A DNA stretch of 55,356 bases from Mesotaenium endlicherianum (GCA_009602735.1 WELA01005328.1:304738-360093); one strand, 5' to 3'; positions 1 to 12,655 are shown, numbered from the stretch's first letter. The notes: generated by a model not told the origin, from the sequence alone. Program-made: numbers and translations.

Positions 1-67
<67 letters not shown>
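1..67. repeat. (TC)n microsatellite at window edge
   Basis: The first 67 bases are an almost perfect TC dinucleotide run cut by the window edge. It passes into a GT/GC-rich dinucleotide stretch to about position 127. The open frames crossing it are low-complexity and were not taken as coding. Confidence 0.95.
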
Positions 68-73
<6 letters not shown>

Positions 74-127
74 GTGCTTGTGTGTGTGTATGTGTGTGTG
101 TGCGTGCGTGCGTGTGTGTGTGTGTGT

Positions 128-2748
128 TGCACGCACACGCCCAGAGCTGTCGTGGTGAGTGAGATGGCCCTTGCCAGCCAAAAGCAACACCAACACCCGT
201 CCATGTATGGATGCAAACACGTGCATGAAGAACCTGTTGGGCGCTCGGAAGATGCTGTTGAAAAAACTTGTGAACCAGCAGGCACGAGTGGTCTGGCACA
301 ACTCTCTGATGCCGCCGGCCCATCCGCCTGCCCGCCCACCCGCCCCCTGTCCGCCCTTCTGCACGTACATCCATGCATGCATGCGTGCGGCTTCCGGGGC
401 CCAGGTGCATCGGAAGCTGGCGTCATACTGGCTGACCCAGCAGCCATGGGGGCTGCTTGCCGCTGTCGCTCCATCGATCAGCTGGCGCTTCTAGACACGT
501 CGTCAACACAAGTTTGCAGTTAGGGAGGGAGAGGATGGGAAAAGATCAAGAGGGCATGCAGTAATCTGTCAGGGTGCATCACCGACTGCCCGCAAGCCTG
601 TGCAACGGCGCAGAGGTCTGGAAAGGCACGGGATATAAATGCACGGGCTTGCATTGGCTTTGGGTGCTGGCCACGCGTTTTTGTGTGTGCATGGGTGTGT
701 GCGCGCGCGCGTTTGTGTGGTTCAGGGAGCACCAGCACTGCATCCTGGCAGCGTGCCATCTGGAAGCAGGCACGCGCCGGATGGCAGCGAGCTTCCTGGT
801 AGTAGTAGAACTTTGCGAGTTGCTGCCCATGCTTCATTCTCCCTCCCTCCTCCCCCCCTGCCTCCCTCCCTCCCCATCCTGACCCAATGTGCCCCTCTGT
901 GTGCCCTGTCCATGCTGCAAGCCCCCCAATGCATCTGATGCACGCGAGTGTGCACGGAAACTAAGACGCCAAATCAGCAGGGTTTGCAGCCGGCCTCCTG
1001 GTGCTGGTGACATCTATTGTTGCCGCTTGCCGCGCTTTTTGCGTCGAGCCTTTCCTCGAGCATACTTGAAGCTTTGAGCTGGAATGGCGGCATGAGCCGG
1101 CAGAGGAGATTGGCCCAGCTAGAGCAGTTCTTCTTGCTGTTGTTTGTTCTGATCAGACGACTCTTCTTTCTCCTTCCCCACCCCCCACCCCCCCCCCCAC
1201 AAGTCCGCACTCCCAATACAAACCTCCCTTCCCCTTGCATGCAGCACGGAGGCAACGGCGCCATCCTGGTCGACCGACATTTTGTACACGAGGTGGCCTT
1301 CAAGCTTTGCATTACCAGTTTTTTGCATTTCAGAATCTAGGTAGCGCAGAACATGGGGGGTAAACTTGCGTGATGTTTGACGTTCTCAGGACGTAGTGCT
1401 GTCTCTCGTTTTATACTTGGCTTATCTCTGACGATTCTTGAATGGTGATGTTACTTTGCCATCTTGAGATCTGCGGGGAGGGCCTACTCCTCGATTAGTT
1501 GAGTTGTATTGACCCCGCCATATATTGCACTAAATGGAAATTGTTCCATATGATGTATTATTCCTTCTAAATCCGTAGATAGTTACCCCCCCATGGCACA
1601 GTAGGATATGACCACAACTGGTAGAAGAAATCACGGGCTGCTGACATGCAACCTTGCAGTACTTGTTGTGTTTTTTAGTTCTTTGCACAACTTTCACAAA
1701 TGCTTAGGGCATTAAATTGGCAGAAACTTGACTGATTTGGCACAATGTCAAATTGCACATGAGTTCATTCCCAGGTCCACATGGCAAGAACTGCCCGTGG
1801 ACACTTGAAGATACTTTAAGATACTTTTAAGTGTGAAGACTTGTTCAGACCAGACTTGTTTTCATTTATACAGCTTATTTGCAGGTTATGCAATAGGACA
1901 TAGACCTTTGCGCCCATTCATCATCTTTTGACAAGGAGAAGATTATGTAGGTTGACATGCCTAGCAAGCAGCGGTATGCAGTGAAATTGATGAGAGCCGT
2001 ATTACATTGCTGCAGATGTTGATTGCATTTTGTTCGTGAGTGCGTCATCAAAGTGTGCCACAGTCTTGCAACATCGGCTATGCAGGAATCTCTACAAGAC
2101 GACATTCCTCGTCAGTGTTGTAACAAGGAGCATATGAATATAGGAGCCTCATTTTCAGAACATGTGCATGCAGAGTAAAAATGCCAAATATTTAACTGTA
2201 CTTCCACATAGTTCAAAAGATATTCTTATGGACAGATGTTTGCCAAACCAATTCCAAACAGAATTTCAAAAGAACCCGGAGATTTTTAAGAGCTCTCCAG
2301 CCATTTCCAACAAACACTTCCGGATGCGATCTCATTGCACTACAATTACGACGTTTTGTGAAGTAGGCGGACAAGCAACCCCTCACAAACCCAAAGTGAG
2401 ACAACATTTGAAAATTGTAGATTGCAATACTTGCAGCATTTGACAACATTTGATAGGCCCTTTCATCATAGGCCAAGGCACGAGAAAACATGAAAAGAAA
2501 AATATGTTTATGTAATACAAGAAGGGTGACTGCATGCACGCACGCGCGTCCAAGGTCTAAAGGCTGAAAGAAGGCATATAACTACAGAAAGAAACTCCGA
2601 TCAGAAAGACGAGAGTTGTTTGCCAATAAGAAGGTCTATGATCTCTCTATATGGCAAATAGATCTCATGTTCTCCAAAAAGGTATCGAGATCTCTTTAAA
2701 CAGGAAATAGATCCCATTATTTATATCCCTAATTTTAAATCAAGGAAT
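128..2748. other. Gene-poor stretch, nothing recognised
   Basis: GC-rich, CA/TG-rich DNA to about 1340, then AT-rich DNA. Short open frames are present on both strands but none resembles a known domain or shows paired splice sites. A C-run at 1180-1200 and T/C-rich tracts at 830-880 are low-complexity. It may be flanking or untranslated DNA of a neighbouring gene; I see no positive evidence for one. Confidence 0.6.
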
Positions 2749-4771
2749 TTACTTGATGAGCTTGATAGCGGCCAAGTTCTTGTTGGCAATGGATGTGGGC
2801 AGTGCCTGGAAGAAGTACCCCTTGGACAGGGCCTGCGCACTCCTGGACATGAGGTAGGTCAGGAAGGGCTTGACGAGGCCGGGCTGCGAGGGGCCGCGGT
2901 AGTCCTGCTTGGCGAACAGGAACACGAAGGAGCAGATGGGGAAGGTCTTCTCTCCCCTCACGTTGATGAGGTTCACGCCTCCCCATGCCGCGTTGGAGGG
3001 GGGCAGGCTGCGGGGGATAGACTGGGACAGGTCGGACTGGGTGGCCAGCACAAAGCGGTTGGTGGGGTTGAGCACGGCAACCTCGAAGTTCCTGAACTGC
3101 TTGATTACTATTCCGGTCTGCAAGATGACCCACGAAGAAACAGGGATTATGTGAGATAAAAGTGAGGACATGTCAACTGCAAGTGACTTATAAGCAAGTG
3201 CATGACATGCATGGCGCCACAAATATACAGATATATATACAGATATATATATACAGATGCAAATAGGGTCTACACTTCAAATTTATTGGTACAAGCTGCC
3301 TCGGGCATTCTCTGAGTGCTACCACACCTCAATAAGACTGCACCACCAGCTGCACCTAGGGGTGCACCAAGACCTTGTTCATAACTAACACCATAATCCA
3401 CCACTGCACAAGAATCATGGTGCATCACTACAGCCACCACAGTTCTTTCTTGCATGTAGAGAGCTGGTCTCGTGCAGATGTGTGCGTCATACCTGGCCGT
3501 AGCCGATGGCAGTCTTGCGGGACTTTACAGCGGCGGCAAGGGCGGCAGTACCCCTGGCAGTGATCTGGCTGGGGTTCCCAAACTTGTAGGGGCCCAGTCC
3601 GACGAAGGCGGGGCGGATGCCGGAGGAGCTCTTCTGCAGCCACTTGGTGAACACCTCGGTGGTTCCGGAACCCTCAGCACGGGCCACGGGGATGATGGTG
3701 CCCTTGAGGCCAGAGCCGGGGATCTGGTTCCACGTCCTGATGGCGCCGGAGTAGATCTTGTACACCTGGGCGGGGCTCAGCCTGAGGCCGGCCTTGGCAG
3801 AGACAAAGATTGAGTAGGAGGAGAAGACCTGGGGGAGGGTGTACTTGGCACCTGCCTTCCTGTCCTCAGCAGAGGTCATGGGGGCATCGGAGGCAGCAAT
3901 GAGGTACTTGCCGGTGGCAAAGCCAGCAATACCGGCACCGGAGCCCACGGAGTCATATGCTCCAATTTTGCCTCCCCTGTATCCCCTGATGCAGGCGGGC
4001 TCCAGCTGCAGAGATAACAGGTGGCAGTGTCCTGTCAGCTCAAGCCTAATGGCAGCTCGCAAGCTCGAGCTAAGGCATTCAGCCCCAGCTACTCTCCATT
4101 GCATGCATGCATGCGTGCGCAATAGCTCATACAAAATCCTTCCAGACTACCACATTGTTCTCGCAACACACGCATGATTGAGCTCATAGATACAACACAT
4201 TCTGCTTTCAGCTCAATATGCCAACCCACAGGGCATTCTGCTCACGCTAGTACTGGTCGTGCAAGCATTGCTATTGCAACATTTCAAAACCTGCTGAATA
4301 CTGAACGACTGCGTTAACAGTTAGTTAGCTTGTAGGTGATTCTAGCAGAACCGAGAAGAGTAGGCGGACATGCTGCTGGACCATTCCCTAAAGACAAACA
4401 TTCAACAAGCAATACACAACCTAGCAGAACCGAGAAGAGTAGGCGGACATGCTGCTGGACCTTTCCCTTAAGATAAATTCAACAAGCAATACACAACAAA
4501 AGAAACCTTTCCTATGTATCCTTCTTACACTTTCCCTCCTTATGAGATACAATGCAAGTCCCTTACGGCTACTTAGTATAATTAAGATACGCTAGTTAGG
4601 ATACGCTGTTACTGTGAAATGATGGAACAAGACCACTATATCAATTTGAAATTCAAAAGGCTACAGTCATCGTACCTGGTTGACGGAACTGGCTCCACCG
4701 AACACCTGAGCTGAGGCCACGGCCACGAAGGAGGCCACGAGGGCAAGGAGGGCGACGGAAGAGAAAGCCAT
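2749..4771 (-). CDS. PstS-like phosphate-binding protein, copy 1 (3 exons)
   Basis: Exons on the minus strand are 4676-4771, 3493-4005 and 2749-3117; they join in phase 0 with GT-AG introns and encode 325 aa. Residues 1-22 form a hydrophobic signal peptide ending in an AxA-like site, so the mature protein should be secreted or at the cell surface. The rest matches the bacterial PstS / PBP-like fold: a GSGAGI phosphate-loop segment, a SDAPMT segment with the ligand Asp, a 'KIYSGAIRTWNQI' segment, 'RAEGSGTT' (the Arg, Ser-Gly-Thr phosphate ligands of PstS), a 'KTAIGYGQV' segment and a C-terminal 'GYFFQALP'. In bacteria PstS delivers phosphate to an ABC importer; no PstC/A/B partners are visible here, so a role in extracellular phosphate capture or sensing is inference. 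The ATG chosen begins the signal peptide and is matched by copy 2. Intron 1 contains a 79-bp tandem duplication. Confidence 0.9.
4342..4498. repeat. 79-bp tandem duplication in PstS copy 1 intron 1
   Basis: Two adjacent near-identical copies (4342-4420 and 4421-4498), each starting CTAGCAGAACCGAGAAG and ending in AATACACAAC. Copy 2 of the gene has a shorter first intron (398 versus 670 bp) without it, so the duplication accounts for part of the size difference. Confidence 0.9.
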
Positions 4772-4844
4772 TTTGTAAGAGGGGTGCTACTGTAGAGATG
4801 GAGCTGCTTGAGCAATGATTGTAAAGAACCAGACCTGACTGCAT

Positions 4845-4852
4845 GTATATAC
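4845..4852 (-). promoter_or_regulatory. TATA box / possible P1BS of PstS copy 1
   Basis: GTATATAC about 75 bp upstream of the copy 1 ATG. The position fits a TATA box; the sequence also fits the palindromic P1BS consensus GNATATNC. The two readings cannot be separated by sequence. Confidence 0.45.
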
Positions 4853-5011
4853 ACAACTCATCAAACGTCTCCGTTGACTCTCTGTTGCTCCTTGCGCGCC
4901 TTGCATCTATCAGCCGTCATGCATGCCACTCATTTGCCACTCATAATCACCGTCATGCCATGATCCAGTTGGGCTTCGGAGATTACTAGCTGGGAGCAAG
5001 CTTGCAAGCAA

Positions 5012-5019
5012 GAATATTC
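5012..5019. promoter_or_regulatory. P1BS-like phosphate-starvation motif
   Basis: GAATATTC fits GNATATNC, the site of PHR1/PSR1 MYB-type regulators in plants and green algae. It lies about 240 bp from the copy 1 ATG and 690 bp from the copy 2 ATG. Expected chance matches in a region this size are about 0.2, so the link to phosphate genes is suggestive only. Confidence 0.45.
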
Positions 5020-5703
5020 TTATTTCAGAACTGTTTTGATTCCCAAGGGTGATGTTCTGCAGTGCCCTCTGCAAGCGGGGGTACTCTCCAGTCCTTCCAC
5101 TCGATTTTGAAGATGCTCTCTACCTTTTACAGAGTTTCTGTCAGTGACAGAATCTTTTTGGCAGTAGCACACAGTCGGTGCACCGTCACGAGTCATGAGA
5201 AGGCGCGGCCTGCTTTTGCAGTCGGTTCAGGATGCTTCAGGCTGCCTCAAGCAATGGATCTTGTGAATGGCGACTTGACGGGACCCGACAGAACGGTGTC
5301 AGGATCTCCCAAACACGAACGCGCATAGATACATAATTAATCCAAACATTGACGAAAATAAACTAGCCATCACGTCACGAGTACTGTCACGTGCTTTTAC
5401 ATCACAATGCATGAGGCTGCTTGAGGGAGACAAAAGGTGGTCGCTCCAGACTACCGCCCCCGGTTTCCGCGAGAAAGAGGTTAATTTGGGCGTATGTTTA
5501 GTATGGCTTTGTCTGTTGAGAAAGCTGTCTGCAAATCTGTATGTCGGTTTAGGCCCCGAAGTTTGTCCATCCGAAGGCGACGGAGCATTCCGGTCACCAG
5601 TGACCGATAAGTACAAAACGGGCAAAGCATTCATCCAGAACAGTAGTGCAACTTCACTCTCCAACACTTCCAGCTTTCTTTGCAGTCTGTTCCACAAGGC
5701 AAA

Positions 5704-7372
5704 ATGGCTTTCTCTCCCGTTGCTCTTCTGGCCCTTGTGGCCTCCCTCTTTGCCGTCGCCTCAGCTCAGGTGTTCGGCGGAGCCAGTTCCGTCAACCAGG
5801 TACGATGACTGTAGCCTTATGAAGTTTAAATTGCTAGTGGTCTTGTTCCATCATTTCACAGTGATAGCCCGCGTACTCCTGGGTAGTGTCATTAACGGAA
5901 GGTTCGACTGCCTCCGGTACGTGAATGTATTACTTTAGGGGTCACTGGGGGTGGTCTCAATTAGAATGGTGAAGCAGCGAAAAAATGGCCTGTTCCCTTA
6001 TGTTCCGTTGGCGAATTTTTACTCAGATATATATGACACTAATCAAAAGTACTATCAGCTTCTAATAGCGCTTTGTCGCATAATTGTAACTGCTTGCATG
6101 CATGCAAAAGTACAGCATGAATTGTGCGTCTTCTGGGTGGACCTTGAGCTGAAAGCATGAGCTGACAACCTGTCACCTTGGACTTTGAAACTTGCAGCTG
6201 GAGCCGGCCTGCATCAGGGGATACAGGGGAGGCAGCATCGGAGCGTATGACTCCGTGGGCTCCGGTGCCGGTATTGTTGGCTTCGCCTCCGGCAAGTACC
6301 TCATTGCCGCCTCCGACGCCGCCATGACCTCCATCGAGGACTCCAAGTCCGGCCCCAAGTACACCCTCCCCCAGGTGTTCTCCTCCTACTCCATCTTCGT
6401 CTCCGCCAAGGCCGGCCTCAAGCTGAGCCCCGGCCAGGTGTTCAAGATCTACTCCGGCGCCATCAAGACGTGGAACCAGATCCCCGGCTCCGGCCTCACC
6501 GGCACCATCATCCCCGTGGCCCGTGCTGAGGCCTCCGGCACCACCGAGGTGTTCACCAAGTGGCTGCAGAAGAGTGCCTCCGGCATCCGCCCCGCCTTCG
6601 TCGGACTGGGCCCCTTCAAATTCGGCAACCCCAGCCAGATCACTGCCAGGGGCACCTCCGCCCTGGCTGCCACTGTCAAGTCCCGCAAGACTGCCATCGG
6701 CTATGGCCAGGTACGACACGTACACCTGAGCCGGGATTGCTTGTACGGAAAGATGTCCATGATCTGCAAGATTTGAGAGGTGGGCGGGACTTCCTAGGGC
6801 GGGAGGCCTTCCTGGCGAATGCAGTCTGCCTGGTCTGTGCTCAGACGCACAGGGGCTGGAAGGGATCCGTGAAAGGGGTGCTTGCATAGAAGCGAGGGTG
6901 ATTCCTCTTCTGAATATCTGAGTGTTTGAGGGTCTCGTTGTGCAGCCTACATGAGTCTCATCTGACCCCTCTCCTCTGTGTCTATGATTGGTTATCCCCG
7001 CAGACCGGAATCGTGATCAAGCAGTTCAGAAACTTCGAGGTGGCCGTGCTCAACCCCACCAACAAGTACGTGCTGGCCACCCAGTCCGACCTGTCCCAGT
7101 CCATCCCCCGCAGCCTGCCCCCCTCCAACGCGGCGTGGGGAGGTGTGAGTCTCATCAACGTGAGGGGAGAGAAGACCTTCCCCATTTGCTCCTTCGTGTT
7201 CCTGTTCGCCAAGCAGGACTACCGCGGCGCCTCGCAGCCCGGCCTCATCAAGCCTTTCCTGACCTACCTCATGTCCAAGAACGCGCAGGCCCTGTCCAAG
7301 GGATACTTCTTCCAGGCCCTGCCCGCGTCCGTGGCTCTCAAGAACACGGCTGCTATCAAGCTCATCAAGTAA
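5704..7372 (+). CDS. PstS-like phosphate-binding protein, copy 2 (3 exons)
   Basis: Exons 5704-5799, 6198-6710 and 7004-7372, exactly the lengths and phases of copy 1, encode 325 aa. The signal peptide (residues 1-22) and all PstS ligand segments are present: 'GSGAGI', 'AASDAAMT', 'ARAEASGTT' and 'KTAIGYGQV'. The two proteins differ at scattered positions only (for example 'ASDAAMTSIEDSKSGP' here against 'ASDAPMTSAEDRKAGA' in copy 1). The first ~60 bases of intron 1 are also conserved between copies, which points to a fairly recent inverted duplication or to gene conversion. The function is inferred as phosphate binding outside the cell or in an endomembrane compartment. Third codon positions are strongly C/G biased, unlike the surrounding AT-rich DNA. 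Confidence 0.9.
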
Positions 7373-10300
7373 ATTTCTGATGAAATTTCTGATGATATTC
7401 TTTGATCATTGAATAATGAGGCTTTTTGGTCTCCATTGAGAAATTAGCGTAATCAACTCCCGGCTTTTAGTAGTAATAACATCTTGGTGACTTTGCATAT
7501 AGATGTTACCTGCAGACGTACAGACTTCAGAAGGTAGTGGCTCGAAGATTCTTTTGTAATTACTATTAATTTCATATATATTTTTCAGCCCATGTGAGAT
7601 GTAGCCTGACAATTCTTGTGTTTCTGGCCAACTAGAAAGGGTCTTGCAATGCTTGAGCTTCCATAACCGGCAGCATTCTCAAAGGGAATACAGATGCTTT
7701 CATATGTGTTGCTTTCATTGAAAGTATGCATGCGTCAGTTATGTGCATTGCATGCAATGGAATGTCTGCAAACATGGGACAAGGATTGTCTAAGCATACA
7801 AACGTAGATAAAACTCTGATCAGTGTAAAAAGTACAAATAGGCTAGTGACCAAGTGATCGGCAATGTGACATTTTGTGCACTTCATAGATGCTAATGATA
7901 CTACCTTTCAAAATAGAGCATCTCATTTCCGAAGAGGTGAACAGCAGGGAGGATGTGCTTATGCCTTATTTGCAACTTCTCCAAGTCATGATAGAAGGTT
8001 GGTAAAGTGGCACTCACACCAAGACTACAACTTATGTCGCTAGCCGTTGCAAACTGACGCCCAAAATTCACAACTACTTGGGCGCTGGGGATGATCACCA
8101 CCCCGCGAAGAAAGGAGTGGCTTGAATGGGCCCCTTGCCATCCTTGCAGGGATACTGAGAAGTAGAGCGAGGGGGAGGGAAAAGAGTCAGACACAAGCTC
8201 CAGCTCCGAGTCAGATTGTGAACACACTGAGTTACGAAGCATTGGGACGCAATTGTCTCGTGCTGCATGCAAAGTGACGGGGTTGGGGAGGAAACATTGT
8301 CGGGGGAAATTTTGACAGCAGCGGAACTGGAACGGTTCTACTGGAGCGCAGGTAGACAGAATGGCAGCTCCCTCTGCTGGCCTCAGCCAGTACAGGCGCT
8401 GAAAGCTGCGAGCGCGCTCAAAGAACGCCCAACTCTAAGCTCGGCCCTGCACGCGAGCAGGACATTTGAGCACACACCCTCATGAGATGCGTTTCGAAAC
8501 CCATCTCAGCGATGGAGTGCATCATGAAAGACGTCGGGGCAGGGAGGCAAGTGAGTTGGAGCGATAGCAAGGGAGAGGAGCACTTGCAGTTGCATCCGTG
8601 ATTGTGTGTGTGTGTGTGTGCGTGTGTGTGCATGCATGTGCTATTGCTGATGCATGCTTCTTGCTTCAGGGGGGAGCTGATGGCGAGTGTGGGCAGGGAG
8701 GAAAACATTAGAAGGGGGCAGCACCTCCTTGCAACATGCTTGAAACCCCGGGGAGCTGCGCCATCTCAGCGCGTGACTGCTTCCAGAAGGTACTCCTGCC
8801 ACATCGGTGTAGTGCTCTCTGAACCACCCCCACTTACCCACATGCGCACTCTCACTCACAGAGCCAGCCGACAATGCCAGCGCAAGTGTGCGCGTTCATC
8901 TTGCGGCCTGGGCGCCGCGGTGTTGCACGCAGCACGATGGGCACCTTGGCACACTCGGGCATGCACGCCCTCGCTTTCAGAATAGACATGCGTCAACAAC
9001 AACGTGTCCAGGTCCTAGGTACCGCCAGCTGCCGAGCGACGACAGCCGCCAATTTTCATGGAACCCGACCTTAGCGGCGTTGCAGAGACAAGCAGCCGGT
9101 GCCAGTGCACACGGCGCACCCTGGCCGCCTACGCTCACGTGCAATTCTTTGCGGCAGCACCGCCAGCGCATGCAACGCATACCCCAAGCACAGGCATCCA
9201 CAGATGGCTGCATGCTTGTGCTGCCCTTGGCTGGCATGGGGCCAGCACAGCGGTATTGCCCCTTACGCACTCACAGCCAGCAGCAGTGAATGCGTACAAT
9301 AGCAAGACGCGAGAGAGGGGCTGCCGACTTGAATTGGGCTCAAGCTAGTTGGAGAGGGAGAGGGAGAGGTGCGTGATGAGCTGCGCTTCGCCACTCCCTC
9401 ATGCCCCCGCCACAACACTGCCCCACCTCTCCCTCTTGCAGCTCAACAGGTGAGACCCCAGAGCATGCATGCAGGCCAGAGCACTACCAGCCAGCCCCTG
9501 CACGGGCCCTCACTTGCCTCCTGGCTGCGGGGGACAAGCACATACTATGCCACGTGGAGGACTGACCTGGTTGACAGGTGTCGCAACGAGCAGGGGCCGC
9601 AGATCTTACAGCCGCCGATCCACTCCAGGCCCACACCTTTGCTCTGCACACACGCACACAGACAGACACAGATACCCATCCATACACACAGGTATGTACA
9701 TAGCAGACATGCTTCCCGATCAGGACTTATTGCTCTGAGTGGATGGGTCAAGGACTCCAAGCCTCCGCACTGCAGAGGAATACAAGCTTGGAGTCGGGAA
9801 AGGCTCGACTGAGGGAGACCAACATACATGTAATTAACTAAAACGAGTAAAACGAGGTCGAGGGCGAGGGCAAGGGCAAAAGCGAGGGCAGGGGCGAGGG
9901 CGAGAGGGGGGGGGGAAGAGGAGGATTGAGAAGGGTGAGCAAGGGGTGCCCATCTCACAGGGTGCTGACTCAGGGTAAGCATTGCAAGGAGATCCCCCAA
10001 CTGCAAAGGCAGAGCAATCCGTCCCCCCCCCTCCCTGCCACGCAACCTCACAGCCCCCACGATCCCCGACGCGGCACGCTTACAGCTGGCAGTCGAGCAC
10101 TCAACTCAAGCCAAGGCTCAGCTGCAAGAGGCAGGGCCGATTCATGCGGAGCCGGCCAGAGGCACGCGGGCAAAATAACAACGCAGAAAGAGATCCGGCA
10201 ATACATCTCAAACATACGCACACGGGTTCCTCGATCGGGTCTCAGGGCTTTGGCCAGGTGTGCAGCCGCTGCTATCAGCTGAGCTGAGTGGGGTGTTGGG

Positions 10301-12655
10301 GCAGCAGAAGTCTAGCCATCTCACAAGAACAGATTAAGAATGGACATAGCAGACGCCACCACTGCACCTGCTACGAGGACCACGACAGCATTGGTTCTGC
10401 CCACCCGCAAGGATCTCAGGCGAGGGCTAAAGGCGCAAGTGTTCTGGGCGAACGGCAGAGCCGTCCTCGCGGATTTCAGGTTTCACGACAAGGCCAGCGC
10501 CTCCTCTCAGGCTGCCGCGCCCTCTGCAGACCTCGTTCCACACACTCCTAGTCAGGGCACTGCGGGGCTGAGAAGAGGGAGAGTCGGATTCGTGATGAGG
10601 GCCTAACGGACGTTGGGGTTCGAGGACAATCGGGGTGTGTAAGGACGAGAGAATAAACCTGGTATGTTAAGATTGATGGTGTCATGGCCAATCCTCATGG
10701 GTGCCAGGTGGCCCACACCAAGCTCGCTCCCCCAGGCCCCCTGATCTTTCTGTTGTCTTCCAGGTGGCCAGTGCACGCCCCCGCTCAGTCAGCACCAGCA
10801 AGGCTCATGCTCCCCCCTTAAGTATGTGAGCGGAGCAGGCCGCTCGACATGTGCCCTCCCAAACGACTGCCAGGTGGCAGCGTCCCCTTACACTTGGAGT
10901 GTGACTCTGGTCTACGACCCTCAGCCCCAGCCACCCTGCTGAAGTTGGGGCGGTGGGGCCTTGGGCAGAGGGTTGGCAGGGCGGGTCAGCGCAAACGCAA
11001 CCCTGGGGTCCTTGTAGCCTGCAAAGCAGGCCGAAAGGGAACTGCACACAGTCCTTGACTCAGCTGTGCTGACTGGCAGAGCTGCAACTGGCACAGGGAG
11101 GTGGGGTGGAGGTTCTGAGTGGAAGGGTTTCTGAATAGAAAGGAAGAGGGTGCTGCTGGTGCTGTGCTGCTGCCTGCAATATGCCTGGAGCTGCTGCTGC
11201 TCGGGCCATTGGGTCTGGAGAAAGACACAAGATAATTCAAGAAGTGTCGGAGCTTCAAAATTGGCAAGATCCTCATATGCCTATAGGAGGCCCCAAGTTT
11301 GCTATGCTGCCATCTCAGCCAAGTGTATTGAAGCATTGAATTAGGGTCCTCAGGAATATCTGGTGACCTTATAGACCGGAATATGAGACCGCTTGTATTT
11401 GACATGCTTTACTTGGCTATACATGCAAATTACGCTTTGCTTAGGGGGAAAATGTATGCCTTGCATCATGCCAGCTGAAAACCTGGTGAAGACATCCAGG
11501 AGAATACGTGCAGCAGCAATTGGGAAGGCAAACGGGTTTCTGCTCGTTATTTGTGTTTTCATTGCAGAAGTGCTTTCTATCAAGTGTTGATCCGAGAGTG
11601 TCACATACTCAGCAATCATGAATAATTGACTAATTTTTGAACAGTTGGGAGTGACTCTCAGAAAGTCCCTTCAAGAAGCTAGGGCCCTTCCAACGCCTCT
11701 GGCATGCAAGTCGAGGACATCATTCTTAAGCCTGTACACCAACGATGAAGGTACATCTACTCCTTATGATCTGGTCTGTGGGCATCATATACTAAAATAT
11801 ACGAAGACAATTCAAATATTTAGAGAAACATGTAGCTTCGACGATCTGCTCCTGTGAAGCGTGCAGGACTGTGCACTTTGAAGGACTTCCAGGACGCTTC
11901 CTGTGCAACTTCATCAGACTTCGCACCATGCACTTTTCACTTGATGAGTTTAACTTAAATGGTCTTGAACAGTCCTTCGTCTACCAGCGCATGAGAAACA
12001 CGAATATATATGACAGTGCATGTCAGTGTCTTCCAAGCTACAGCAGTTCCTATACTCATCCTTGTGCATCCTCGTGCAGAAAGGATCAGCAATGTAGCCC
12101 CTGCCTGCACCTGCCTGAGTTGGACTCTGAGGTGTTGACTAACCCAGTCAATCAGAGTCCGATGACCATTAGTTGACATTTGTGTATTATCTGCCTAGTC
12201 ACATTTCGAATATTGATATTTTAGTTGACCAAGCTGAGTCACTGGTCATTCTAGTCTACTTTAATTAGTTTGACTAGTAGTTCTATTCACACTGAAATAG
12301 TTCAAGTCACTCGTCAATATAGATGTTGCTTTGACTAGTTTCATCAACTTTCAGTGCATCTTCATAATCAGATTATTGACTAGTGACAAGCTGAACTAGT
12401 TCGTTGATCTCGTTAATCATCTACCTTACAATGTTAGCAACGGTTCATAGCCAAAAGCAGCAACAGAACTTATAAAGCACAAGATAAAGGTCAGGTTGAC
12501 AGCCCAGACCTTCATTCTGCAGAAGTTTCATTCAATTCAAGTTGACAAGTTTCTCACTTCAAATCTCTTTTATTCAAAGATCCTTTATGTAGAACTTTCA
12601 TCTCTACAGTCGGTTAATTTCTGCAATCTAACTATGGCAGAAATAACATTACATG
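7373..12655. other. Long intergenic stretch, no gene recognised
   Basis: GC-rich, CA/TG and CAG-rich DNA between about 8200 and 11100 and AT-rich DNA on either side. It contains a (GT)n run at 8603-8640, a GAGGGC/GGGCAA-type simple repeat at 9850-9915, and an AT-rich stretch with many TTGACTAGT-like words at 12190-12420. None of the open frames looks like a known protein or shows convincing exon joins. Confidence 0.6.
9850..9915. repeat. GAGGGC-type simple repeat
   Basis: Imperfect hexamer repeat (GAGGGC, AAGGGC, GGGGCGA) ending in a G-run. It gives a long alternating-residue open frame on the minus strand (9545-10060) that is a repeat artefact. Confidence 0.85.

Larger units (their letters stand above)
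4772..5703. promoter_or_regulatory. Shared divergent promoter region between the two PstS-like genes
   Basis: 932 bp separate the two start codons, which face away from each other. The region must hold both 5' UTRs and promoters. It contains two matches to GNATATNC, the P1BS motif bound by PHR1/PSR1 phosphate-starvation regulators: GTATATAC at 4845-4852 (which could equally be the TATA box of copy 1) and GAATATTC at 5012-5019. No long conserved inverted arm between the two promoters is obvious, so they have diverged more than the exons. Confidence 0.6.

Noticed and set aside
1017..1340. Leu/Phe/Pro-rich 107-codon frame
   Set aside because: It crosses a C-run and a T/C-rich tract; composition explains it and nothing resembles a known protein.
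6039..6887. 282-codon antisense frame across PstS copy 2 exon 2
   Set aside because: It is a by-product of very GC-rich third positions in the sense strand; the sense frame matches PstS and has matching splice sites.
10340..10606. 88-codon frame in the intergenic region
   Set aside because: No recognisable domain, no convincing splice sites around it and low-complexity surroundings.
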